NCBI RefSeq assembly: GCF_021502725.1
Contig: NZ_JAKFFS010000005.1
Coordinates: 186,001-250,000 of the forward strand
Reading direction: 5' to 3'
DNA: 64,000 nucleotides
From: Dyadobacter sp. CY345
GTDB lineage: Bacteria; Bacteroidota; Bacteroidia; Cytophagales; Spirosomataceae
Each line of letters opens with the position of its first letter. Position 1 is the first letter of the stretch. Under the pieces are notes generated by a model. It had not been told where the DNA came from. It saw only the letters and a program-made list of their open reading frames with translations, and ran no database searches. Shown one piece after another: positions 7,704 to 15,639 of the stretch. Made by a program: the position numbers and the translations under genes.

Positions 7704-10334
7704 TCATGCCTCTGGCGCGTCAGAATCGTCGTTTTCAGCCTCCTCATCCTCGTCATCTCCACTTTCAATTTCATCCGCAATGGTATCTTCTATCACCTCT
7801 GCATCATCTCCTTTGATGATAAGTGAGTCATTTACATCACTTACGATTACGTTTCCATCTTCATCCAATTCTTCCGCTTTTTCATCCGGATCTTTCAAGA
7901 TTCGTGTAACCGAAGTAATTTCATCAGAATTGTTCAGACGGATCAGTTTAACACCTTGGGTGTTACGTCCGGCCTGACGGATATCAAGTACACTCATACG
8001 GATGGCAATACCATTTCTCGTAATGATCATTAGATCATCCTGCTCGGTAACTTCGCGAATGGCTACAAGTTTTCCAACTTTATCCGTAGCGTTCATCGTC
8101 GAAACACCTTTTCCACCACGATTTGTAACTCGGTAACTATCAATCAATGAGCGCTTTCCAAATCCATTTTCAGAAACAACCAACAACTGGGCATCTTCAC
8201 GGTTAATACAAACCATACCGATTACCTTATTTGCAGGATCAGTTAAGTTAATACCCCGTACACCGGCGGCTGTTCTTCCCATTGGCCTCACTCCTTTTTC
8301 ATTGAAACGAACGGCACGTCCGGCACTTGATGCAATCACGATGTCGTTATCACCATTTGTCAGAGCGACATTTAACAGGCGGTCACCTTCGTTAATTGAG
8401 ATTGCGATGATACCGTTTGTACGCGGACGAGAATATGCTTCAAGCAAAGTCTTCTTAATTGTACCCTGTTCCGTACACATAATGAGGTAATTATTGTTGA
8501 TATAATCCTCATTTGTCAAAGTACGAACATTGATTACTGAACGAATAGAATCACCGTTTTCAAGGCTTATCAAATTTTGAATTGGCCTTCCTTTCGAAGT
8601 TTTGCTTCCTTCCGGCACTTCATATACCTTCATCCAGAACAACTTACCATATTCGGTAAAAATGAGCAGATAGTTAAGCATCGTAGCCGAGAACAAATGT
8701 TCAGTGAAATCGGTATCCTTGGTCTTAACACCACGAGAACCTACCCCACCCCTTGTTTGTGTCCTGTATTCTGCTAACGGCGTACGTTTGATGTAACCTT
8801 CATGAGAAATGGTAATAAGCATTTCTTCATCCGGAATCATATCTTCGTCACTGAATTCTTCAGCAGCAAATTCAATTTGCGTACGACGAGCATCACCGTA
8901 GCGATCTTTGATATCCGTTAATTCTGTTTTGATAATGTCATACTTGCGGTATTCGTTAGCAAGAATGTCCTTCAAGTCAGTTATTACGAGCATAATTTCA
9001 TCATACTCCTTAATGATCTTATCTCTTTCAAGACCTGTCAATCTTTGCAGACGAAGTTCTAGGATGGCTTTAGCCTGAATTTCACTTAACGCAAAATTCT
9101 CCATCAAACCATTTTTCGCAATTTCCGGATCACGTGCACTACGGATCAAAGCAATTACGGCATCAAGATTATCAAGTGCGATGATTAAGCCTTGTAAAAT
9201 ATGTGCTCTTTTTTCTGCTTCGCGCAACTCATATTCCGTACGACGTGTAATCACGATAATACGGTGATCGATGAAATGTTTGATCAGGTCTTTCAGATTC
9301 AACATCACGGGACGACCTTTTACAAGCGCCACGTTGTTTACACTGAAAGATGATTGAAGCGGAGTGTATTTGTAAAGGTGATTAAGAACGATATTTGGAA
9401 TCGCATCTTTTTTAAGATCGAAAACAATACGCATCCCATCCCTATCCGATTCGTCACGGATATCCGAGATACCGTCCAGTTTTTTATTGTTGATCAATCC
9501 GGCGATACCTTCAATCATGGTCGCCTTATTGGTCATGTACGGAATTTCGGTAACGATGATCTGTTCACGACCTGTTTTCGTTACATCGAAAGATGCCTTT
9601 GCGCGAACAATGATACGACCACGACCTGTTTCCATGGCAGCGCGCACACCCTGATATCCGTATATGATTCCTCCGGTCGGGAAATCCGGCGCTTTCACGT
9701 GCTGCATCAACTCAGGAATAGTAATTTCCGTATTGTCGATGTAAGCCATTACGCCATCCACTACCTCTGCCAGGTTATGAGGCGCCATATTGGTTGCCAT
9801 ACCTACGGCAATTCCAGACGAACCATTTACAAGTAAATTCGGAAATTTTGCAGGTAGAACAGTTGGTTCTTCAAGCGAATCGTCAAAATTGGGCTGAAAA
9901 TCAACTGTATCCTTACCAAGATCACTTAACAATTCATCAGCAAGTCGTTTCAATCTTGCCTCTGTGTAACGCATCGCCGCGGGAGAATCACCATCAACGG
10001 ATCCGAAGTTCCCTTGTCCGTCCACCAGCATATAACGCAAAGACCATGGCTGAGCCATACGAACCATTGTGTTATAAACCGAAGCATCACCGTGCGGGTG
10101 ATACTTACCTAAAACCTCCCCTACTATACGAGCTGACTTTTTATGGGATTTATTGTAGCTAACACCCAAATCAGACATACCATATAAAACACGTCTGTGC
10201 ACCGGTTTCAAACCATCGCGAACGTCGGGTAAAGCGCGGGAAATAATAACTGACATCGAGTAATCGATGTATGCTCCTCGCATTTCATCCTCAATATTAA
10301 TGGGGATAATGTTTTCACCTGAAGATTCTGCCAT
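7704..10334 (-). CDS. gyrA: DNA gyrase subunit A
   Basis: Catalytic subunit of DNA gyrase, 876 residues from the ATG at 10334 (MAESSGENIIPIN); an ATG-like start two codons upstream is less typical. The breakage-reunion domain spans about 1-500 with the active-site tyrosine Y123 (AAMRYTEARL). The C-terminal beta-pinwheel follows, with a GyrA-box-like QTRGGVG that separates it from ParC, and a very acidic tail. Numbering is E. coli plus one. At the quinolone-determining positions the protein reads HGDASVYN: A84 where E. coli has S83, and N88 where E. coli has D87 (codon at 10071-10073). Both differ from the usual sensitive residues. The gene is first in its direction, with a 406-bp gap before the divergent permease gene. 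Confidence 0.97.
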   Translation of the reverse strand: MAESSGENIIPINIEDEMRGAYIDYSMSVIISRALPDVRDGLKPVHRRVLYGMSDLGVSYNKSHKKSARIVGEVLGKYHPHGDASVYNTMVRMAQPWSLRYMLVDGQGNFGSVDGDSPAAMRYTEARLKRLADELLSDLGKDTVDFQPNFDDSLEEPTVLPAKFPNLLVNGSSGIAVGMATNMAPHNLAEVVDGVMAYIDNTEITIPELMQHVKAPDFPTGGIIYGYQGVRAAMETGRGRIIVRAKASFDVTKTGREQIIVTEIPYMTNKATMIEGIAGLINNKKLDGISDIRDESDRDGMRIVFDLKKDAIPNIVLNHLYKYTPLQSSFSVNNVALVKGRPVMLNLKDLIKHFIDHRIIVITRRTEYELREAEKRAHILQGLIIALDNLDAVIALIRSARDPEIAKNGLMENFALSEIQAKAILELRLQRLTGLERDKIIKEYDEIMLVITDLKDILANEYRKYDIIKTELTDIKDRYGDARRTQIEFAAEEFSDEDMIPDEEMLITISHEGYIKRTPLAEYRTQTRGGVGSRGVKTKDTDFTEHLFSATMLNYLLIFTEYGKLFWMKVYEVPEGSKTSKGRPIQNLISLENGDSIRSVINVRTLTNEDYINNNYLIMCTEQGTIKKTLLEAYSRPRTNGIIAISINEGDRLLNVALTNGDNDIVIASSAGRAVRFNEKGVRPMGRTAAGVRGINLTDPANKVIGMVCINREDAQLLVVSENGFGKRSLIDSYRVTNRGGKGVSTMNATDKVGKLVAIREVTEQDDLMIITRNGIAIRMSVLDIRQAGRNTQGVKLIRLNNSDEITSVTRILKDPDEKAEELDEDGNVIVSDVNDSLIIKGDDAEVIEDTIADEIESGDDEDEEAENDDSDAPEA

Positions 10335-10549
10335 AAACAATTAGAAAAGAATCAAAAATTTAAAATGAGAAATTGATTTTATTCAAATGCTCACTTGATT
10401 ATTACAATACCGTTACTACTAAAAAGTCAAATTTCGCTATTTTTAGGCATTCTAACAAACTTCTGGGAGGCATATTCTACATTCGTTTTATATCATTGTG
10501 ATCCTGGGGAATTTAGGATTAATTGTGGGTAGAATTTATTCATGTTTTC

Positions 10550-10607
10550 CACGTTCCCGGAGTTCCCACGCGTGCCGCATGGGCTAAGATAGTTAGCCTT
10601 TCAGGCT
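10550..10607. repeat. REP-like double hairpin in the gyrA/permease gap
   Basis: Two adjacent hairpins: 10565-10572 with 10576-10583 (8 bp, 3-nt loop, one C-A mismatch that becomes G-U on the minus strand) and 10595-10599 with 10603-10607 (agcct/aggct). They are preceded by the near repeat gttcccggagttccc (10553-10567). GC content is well above the flanks. The layout resembles extragenic palindromic repeats; only one copy is seen in this window. The 10341-10740 gap contains no convincing gene; an ORF through this element has no family-like sequence. Confidence 0.4.
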
Positions 10608-10740
10608 GTTGTTTTGGTGAATATATCGTTTGGGTATGTCTTTTTGAAATAATAAATTGGAAAGTAAATACGGTTCAATCGTTAAATTTGTTAGTATGCG
10701 TCCTTATAATTAAAAAACCTCTTTTCCTAAATTCCTTTCT

Positions 10741-12045
10741 ATGCCTTTATTACTGACATTTCTTTCCATTTTATTTTTGATTCTGCTCATCGCATGGCTT
10801 AAAATTGACACCTTTATTTCGTTTCTTTTGGTATCGATCGGTTTAGGACTTGCAAGCGGACTTGACGTTGTGACGGTAAGTAAGGCAATTCAGAAAGGCG
10901 TCGGCGGTACGCTTGGCGACCTGGTATTGATTGTAGGTTTTGGTGCGATGCTCGGAAAACTTGTCGCCGACAGCGGTGCCGCGCAAAGGATAACTGATGC
11001 TTTAATCGGCATCTTCGGACAAAAATATATTCAATGGGGAATGGCGCTTGCAGGTTTTGTAATCGGGATTCCGCTATTTTATAATGCAGGTTTTGTGATT
11101 GTTGTTCCACTAATTTTCATGATCAGCGCCACAGCCCGGCTTCCTTTATTATATGTAGGTATTCCGATGCTTTCTGCATTGTCTGTCGCTCACGGTTACT
11201 TACCTCCTCACCCATCTCCGGCTGCTATTGCCAGTCAGCTTAATGCAGATTTGGGTAAAACTTTACTTTATGGTTTGATGGTATCTATTCCGGCAATTGC
11301 CATTGCGGGCCCTATATTTGGGAGTACCCTGAAAAGATTTACACCCAAACCGGACGCAGATTTATTCAATGTAAAACCGAGACCGACTTCTGAATTGCCA
11401 GGTTTGGGTATCAGTATTGTTACCGCTTTGCTACCTGTATTTCTCTTAACAGCCATGTCAGGAATTAAAAAAATATATCCTAACAATCAGGTTATTGCGT
11501 TACTTGCAGAACCTTATTTTGGAATGCTGATCTCTGTTCTTTTCGCTGCATACACGCTTGGTATTCAACGCGGCTTAAATATGAAAGCCATCAGTAAATC
11601 AATGGAAGAAGCGTTTAAAGGCGTTTCTGTTATTCTGTTGATCATCGCTGGCGCAGGTGTATTCAAAGAAATTATGACGGCAAGCGGCGTGAGCACCTAC
11701 ATCGCCCAGGGTTTAGTAGGTATTGATATTTCTCCTATTGTTCTGAGCTGGGGAATCGCCGCGATAATCCGCGTGTGCGTCGGATCTGCCACCGTTGCAG
11801 GATTAACAACAGTGGGTATACTCTCCCCGTTGCTGATTCATTCACCTGTTCCTCCGGAATTGATCGTTTTATCCATCGGTTCCGGAAGTTTGATGTTCTC
11901 CCATTTGAACGACGGAGGCTTCTGGTTATTCAAAGAATACTTTAATTTGAGTATTAAAGATACCTTATTGACCTGGTCGGTAATGGAAACAATTGTATCA
12001 GTAATGGGTTTGTTGGGTGTTTTAGTATTAAATTTGTTCGTGTAA
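10741..12045 (+). CDS. GntP-family permease (DsdX-like, probable D-amino-acid/H+ symporter)
   Basis: Inner-membrane symporter of 434 residues with about 12 hydrophobic segments and family motifs such as GKLVADSGAAQRITDAL, HGYLPPHPSPAAIA and the late HLNDGGFWLFKEYF. GntP proteins carry gluconate or related acids, but the E. coli member DsdX carries D-serine. Here it is the first gene of a same-strand group with a RidA protein, a DSD1/D-threonine-aldolase-type PLP enzyme and an M19 dipeptidase, which favours D-serine or D-threonine as substrate; that part is inference from context. Gluconate cannot be excluded. Downstream gene starts 70 bp later. Confidence 0.85.
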   Translation: MPLLLTFLSILFLILLIAWLKIDTFISFLLVSIGLGLASGLDVVTVSKAIQKGVGGTLGDLVLIVGFGAMLGKLVADSGAAQRITDALIGIFGQKYIQWGMALAGFVIGIPLFYNAGFVIVVPLIFMISATARLPLLYVGIPMLSALSVAHGYLPPHPSPAAIASQLNADLGKTLLYGLMVSIPAIAIAGPIFGSTLKRFTPKPDADLFNVKPRPTSELPGLGISIVTALLPVFLLTAMSGIKKIYPNNQVIALLAEPYFGMLISVLFAAYTLGIQRGLNMKAISKSMEEAFKGVSVILLIIAGAGVFKEIMTASGVSTYIAQGLVGIDISPIVLSWGIAAIIRVCVGSATVAGLTTVGILSPLLIHSPVPPELIVLSIGSGSLMFSHLNDGGFWLFKEYFNLSIKDTLLTWSVMETIVSVMGLLGVLVLNLFV

Positions 12046-12114
12046 GAGTAATCGACTGTGACTTTTGCATCTTTCAAAAACAATACTATTTATTATCCTT
12101 ATCTTAACTATTGC

Positions 12115-12585
12115 ATGACTCCTGAATCCAATTTCGAAGCACTGGGACTTAATTTACCGCCAGCTCCAAAACCTCTTGGCGTTTATAAACCATATCTTAT
12201 CGTTGACAATCGCTGGGTATATGTTTCCGGGCACGGAACTGTTCAGGATGATGGAAGTTTGATCATTGGCCGCATCGGTGCCGACCTTGATGTAGAAGAA
12301 GGAAAACTTGCAGCACGCCAGGTTGGGCTGACAATCCTATCGACACTGAAAGCAAATTTAGGAAGTCTTAACCGTATCAAGCGAGTCATCAAGATTTTGG
12401 GTATGGTGAACGCAACAAGTGATTTTGAGCGCCATCCCTACGTAATCAACGGATGCAGCGAATTATTTGCGAAGGTGTGGGGTGAAGAAAATGGCATAGG
12501 CGTAAGAAGTGCGGTAGGTATGGGAACCTTGCCAGATAACATTCCTGTTGAAATCGAAGCAATGTTTGAACTGGAAGATAACTAG
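12115..12585 (+). CDS. RidA-family (YjgF/YER057c) enamine/imine deaminase
   Basis: 156-residue RidA-like protein. The start at ATG 12115 (MTPESNFEALGL) is preferred over an in-frame codon 57 bp upstream that would add a non-family extension. Conserved features are WVYVSGHGTVQDDG, KRVIKILGMVNAT and the arginine in GVRSAVGMGTLP that corresponds to the carboxylate-binding Arg of RidA, followed by the PVEIEAMFEL end strand. It is of the longer RidA subgroup (about 150 residues). RidA releases ammonia from 2-aminoacrylate and 2-aminocrotonate, the enamines formed when serine or threonine is dehydrated, which fits the next gene if that enzyme is a D-serine dehydratase. Confidence 0.85.
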   Translation: MTPESNFEALGLNLPPAPKPLGVYKPYLIVDNRWVYVSGHGTVQDDGSLIIGRIGADLDVEEGKLAARQVGLTILSTLKANLGSLNRIKRVIKILGMVNATSDFERHPYVINGCSELFAKVWGEENGIGVRSAVGMGTLPDNIPVEIEAMFELEDN

Positions 12586-12681
12586 GAATGTTCCATATTG
12601 CTGATTGAAATATCTTGATTTACAAACATTTACGTATACAAATCAGCAATTTTATTTTCAACAAAATAACCCTGAAATATA

Positions 12682-13791
12682 ATGTGGTATCTGCTCAACA
12701 AACCAGAAGAAGTAATTTCCCCTTCTCTTCTTTTTTACAAAGATAGAATCGAGAATAATATTCGGAGTATGGTTCATATGGCTGGTGATGCAAACCGGTT
12801 AGTGCCACATGTCAAAACACATAAAACAGGAGAAATTGTTAAAATACAGTTGAACGCTGGTGTATCAAAATTCAAATGTGCGACAATTTCCGAAGCAGAA
12901 ATGATTGCCGAAGCAGGTGGTAAATGGATCTTAATTGCGTACCAGTTGACTGACATTAACATCAGGCGGTTATTCGAACTTAGAAAAAAATACCCTGAAA
13001 CTACTTTCTCTTCATTAATTGATAACGAACAATCTGCACAGGCACTGGAAGAATACTCAGCTGCCGAAGATTTTGTATCTACCATATTTATCGATGTCAA
13101 TAATGGCATGAACCGCTCCGGGCACCCGACCGACGGTCTACTTCTTTCTTTGTACAGGTTTCTTTCGGGCTTATCCAATGTCTCCGTATCCGGCGTACAT
13201 ATTTACGACGGCCACATAAGAAATGCTGAATTCTCTGAACGAAAAGCACATAGCGATGCAGATTTTGAAAAAGTATTTCCCCTTCTGGATTTGATCCGAG
13301 AAGATATCGGAACAGAACCAGTGATTATTGCAGGAGGCTCTCCAACTTTCACAGTCCACGCGCTTCGTCCTAATGTTTTGCTAAGCCCTGGGACAAACGT
13401 ACTTTGGGACTGGGGTTATGGTGACCAATTTGACGAACAGCCATTTCTACACGCCGCCCTTATTTTGACAAGAGTGGTATCCAAACCTTCCGCTGGCGTT
13501 GTTACCATCGACTTAGGCCATAAGGCTGTTGCCGGCGATAATCCGATTGATAAACGTTTCCGTTTGTTAAACCTTAAAGGTTATACCGTAACCGGACAAA
13601 GCGAGGAACATGGCGTGCTCCAGATCGGGGAAGAGGCCTGGGAGTCGATCAAAATCGGTGATGTTTTTTATGCACTTCCCTATCACATCTGCCCATCAGT
13701 TGCCTTGCACGAATATGCGTCGGTAATTGAAAATGGCGAGGTAATTGACGAGTGGAAAATAGTCGCCAGAAACCGCCGCCTGACTATTTAA
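12682..13791 (+). CDS. DSD1/D-threonine-aldolase-type PLP enzyme (alanine racemase fold)
   Basis: 369-residue fold-type III PLP enzyme. The Schiff-base lysine is K45 in LVPHVKTHKTGE, in the pattern typical of D-threonine aldolases and eukaryotic-type D-serine dehydratases. The C-terminal pair H335 and C337 in YHICPSVALHEYA matches the metal-binding HxC motif of the DSD1-type C-terminal domain. The barrel spans about 15-250 and the beta domain about 260-365. The reaction is therefore D-serine/D-threonine dehydration or retro-aldol cleavage; sequence alone does not decide. Neighbouring RidA and a GntP permease favour dehydration of D-hydroxy amino acids. Gaps are 96 bp to the gene before and 74 bp to the gene after. 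Confidence 0.87.
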   Translation: MWYLLNKPEEVISPSLLFYKDRIENNIRSMVHMAGDANRLVPHVKTHKTGEIVKIQLNAGVSKFKCATISEAEMIAEAGGKWILIAYQLTDINIRRLFELRKKYPETTFSSLIDNEQSAQALEEYSAAEDFVSTIFIDVNNGMNRSGHPTDGLLLSLYRFLSGLSNVSVSGVHIYDGHIRNAEFSERKAHSDADFEKVFPLLDLIREDIGTEPVIIAGGSPTFTVHALRPNVLLSPGTNVLWDWGYGDQFDEQPFLHAALILTRVVSKPSAGVVTIDLGHKAVAGDNPIDKRFRLLNLKGYTVTGQSEEHGVLQIGEEAWESIKIGDVFYALPYHICPSVALHEYASVIENGEVIDEWKIVARNRRLTI

Positions 13792-13809
13792 AATAAAAAA
13801 ACCTAAACC

Positions 13810-13837
13810 TTGAATGAGCAATAATTCTCTCATTCAA
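13810..13837. other. Intercistronic 9-bp hairpin
   Basis: Perfect inverted repeat ttgaatgag/ctcattcaa with a 10-nt loop between the PLP-enzyme and dipeptidase genes. No T run follows, so it is more likely an RNA-stability or processing element than a terminator. Confidence 0.4.
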
Positions 13838-13865
13838 TATTCTAAAATTCAATAATTAGTAAAAT

Positions 13866-14936
13866 ATGTTTCTTTTTGATGCCCATCTGGACCTTTCCAT
13901 GAATGCTGTGGAATGGAACCGTGACCTTACCCAAGATCTTCAGGCAATTCGTGACCGGGAAAAAAACTTAACAGACAAACCAGATCGTAGCCTCGGTGTG
14001 GTAAGTTTTCCAGAAATGCGCAAAGGAAATATTGGTTTATGCGTAGCCACACAGATCGCCCGTTTTGTCAAACCGGATAGCAAAATCCCTGGCTGGCATT
14101 CGCAGGCGCAGGCCTGGGCACAAACACAGGCGCAGATTGCCTGGTATAAGGCCATGGAAGAAGCAGGAGAAATGGTGCAGATTACGGACTTGACCGGATT
14201 GCACAAACATCTTGCACTTTGGAAAAATGCAGAGTCAACTGAAAAATTGCCTATCGGTTATATACTTAGTCTGGAAGGAGCAGATTCCCTGATTTCCTTA
14301 AAAAATCTTGAAATAGCCTATAATTACGGACTTCGCGCCGTCGGACCTGCTCACTATGGTCCCGGTGTATATGCGTACGGAACAGATTCCGATCAGCCAT
14401 TATCTCAAAAAGGCAAAGATCTACTCGCTGAAATGGATAAATTGAATATGATCCTTGACGCCACACACTTATGCGACAGCGCATTTTGGGATGCAATGAA
14501 GATTTATCAGGGACCGGTTTGGGCAAGTCATAACCTTACAAGAAAAGTCACGCCGCATAACCGTCAGTATTCTGACGAAATGATTACCGAGTTAATCAGC
14601 AGAAAGGCAGTGATCGGAATGGCATTTGACGCCTGGATGATGATTCCTGGCTGGGTTCGTGGTAAGTCGACGCCTCAGAATACAGGTCTGGTTATTGAAC
14701 ATATTGCAGAACACATTGACCATATCTGTCAGCTGGCAGGCAATGCCTCTCACGTTGGCATAGGATCTGACCTTGATGGTGCTTTCGGAAAAGAACAAGC
14801 TCCGGGCGATATGGATTCGATCGCTGACCTCCAATCCATCTCTGGAACTCTAAGTAAAAGAGGATATTCTGAAAATGATATTGAGCAGATCATGTGGAAA
14901 AACTGGGTTGATTTTCTGGAAAGATCCTGGGCGTGA
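13866..14936 (+). CDS. Membrane-type dipeptidase (peptidase family M19)
   Basis: 356-residue zinc dipeptidase of the renal-dipeptidase family. It opens with MFLFDAHLDLSMNAVEW, where HxD supplies zinc ligands; the bridging glutamate is in YILSLEGADSL, and later ligands in LDATHLCDSAF and VWASHNL. HVGIGSDLDGAFG is the conserved C-terminal motif. There is no signal peptide, so it probably acts in the cytoplasm. M19 enzymes cleave L-D and D-containing dipeptides, which suits a D-amino-acid operon by feeding D-residues to the PLP enzyme. It is the last gene of the group and is followed by a terminator. Confidence 0.88.
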   Translation: MFLFDAHLDLSMNAVEWNRDLTQDLQAIRDREKNLTDKPDRSLGVVSFPEMRKGNIGLCVATQIARFVKPDSKIPGWHSQAQAWAQTQAQIAWYKAMEEAGEMVQITDLTGLHKHLALWKNAESTEKLPIGYILSLEGADSLISLKNLEIAYNYGLRAVGPAHYGPGVYAYGTDSDQPLSQKGKDLLAEMDKLNMILDATHLCDSAFWDAMKIYQGPVWASHNLTRKVTPHNRQYSDEMITELISRKAVIGMAFDAWMMIPGWVRGKSTPQNTGLVIEHIAEHIDHICQLAGNASHVGIGSDLDGAFGKEQAPGDMDSIADLQSISGTLSKRGYSENDIEQIMWKNWVDFLERSWA

Positions 14937-14988
14937 GTTTCTCAAAATGACATCTTAGTTACGCTGAAATATCGTGACTCTACCTTTG

Positions 14989-15022
14989 AGCTGAATGGAC
15001 CTGCGTCTGTTCAGCTTTTTTT
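14989..15022 (+). terminator. Terminator after the dipeptidase gene
   Basis: Stem agctgaa/ttcagct (14989-14995 with 15010-15016), 14-nt loop, then seven T. It lies about 50 bp past the dipeptidase stop and closes the four-gene group. Confidence 0.75.
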
Positions 15023-15319
15023 GCGACGAAGAGGTGAATTCCAGTTGTATTCACTCGTAGTCAGAAGCAAAATTAAAATAATTCAACTACTATATTAGGC
15101 ATTTTAAGTTACAAATTCTAATCAAATCTTAACAATTTCATCACAAAATATCTTCAATAATTACAATTTATTCCTGATATTTGTACTGATAAGATTTTGA
15201 GCAACTTATTTGGAATAATTATAAATTATTATCATCTTTGATATGTGATAATGACTTTTGACGATTTGCAAGTGCCCGATTGACTAAATCACCTTCATCA
15301 ATTATTTAATTTGTCAGCT

Positions 15320-15571
15320 ATGAAACCAATATATCAAATATCTTTTCGCACGAAATTAACAGACACATTATCTTTCCAGCGATTGCACGATTGTTTGAAA
15401 AAACTAAACGTCAAACACTGGGCATACGATTTTAAAGAGTTGTTATTGAGTCTTAGATCTGAACTGGAAGATTTTCGCAGAATTCAGTCCGAGCTTCGGT
15501 CTGCGGGTTTTAAATGTGATTTTGTAAAAATGGAAAATCTGAAAGGTCCGGACGGATTGCTAGCAGCATAG
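15320..15571 (+). CDS. Small protein of unknown function (83 residues)
   Basis: Not recognised. Starts at ATG 15320 (MKPIYQISFRTKLTDTLSF). The chain alternates short beta-like stretches and charged helices (FQRLHDCLKKLNVKHWAYDF, LRSELEDFRRIQSELRSAGF), compatible with a small alpha/beta fold, and has no membrane segment or signal peptide. A bidirectional terminator starts 15 bp after its stop. The preceding 15023-15319 stretch has no other gene and carries TAnnTTTG-like elements (for example near 15174 and 15233) that could drive it. Protein-like composition and its own terminator make it probably real. Confidence 0.6.
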   Translation: MKPIYQISFRTKLTDTLSFQRLHDCLKKLNVKHWAYDFKELLLSLRSELEDFRRIQSELRSAGFKCDFVKMENLKGPDGLLAA

Positions 15572-15585
15572 TATTTCTGATCCAT

Positions 15586-15626
15586 AAAAAAACCAGCAAG
15601 CCAAAATCTGACTTGCTGGTTTTTTT
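15586..15626. terminator. Bidirectional terminator between small ORF and trehalose gene
   Basis: 15-bp perfect stem (15586-15600 with 15612-15626) with A run on the left and T run on the right, 11-nt loop. It serves the small + strand gene and the converging minus-strand trehalose gene. Confidence 0.9.
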
Positions 15627-15639
15627 ATGATTCTATTTC

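Noticed and set aside
10523..10756. ORF through the REP-like element
   Set aside because: Low-complexity, hairpin-derived sequence with no family features and it runs into the start of the permease gene.
13810..13837. Terminator inside the D-amino-acid operon
   Set aside because: No T run follows the hairpin on either strand.
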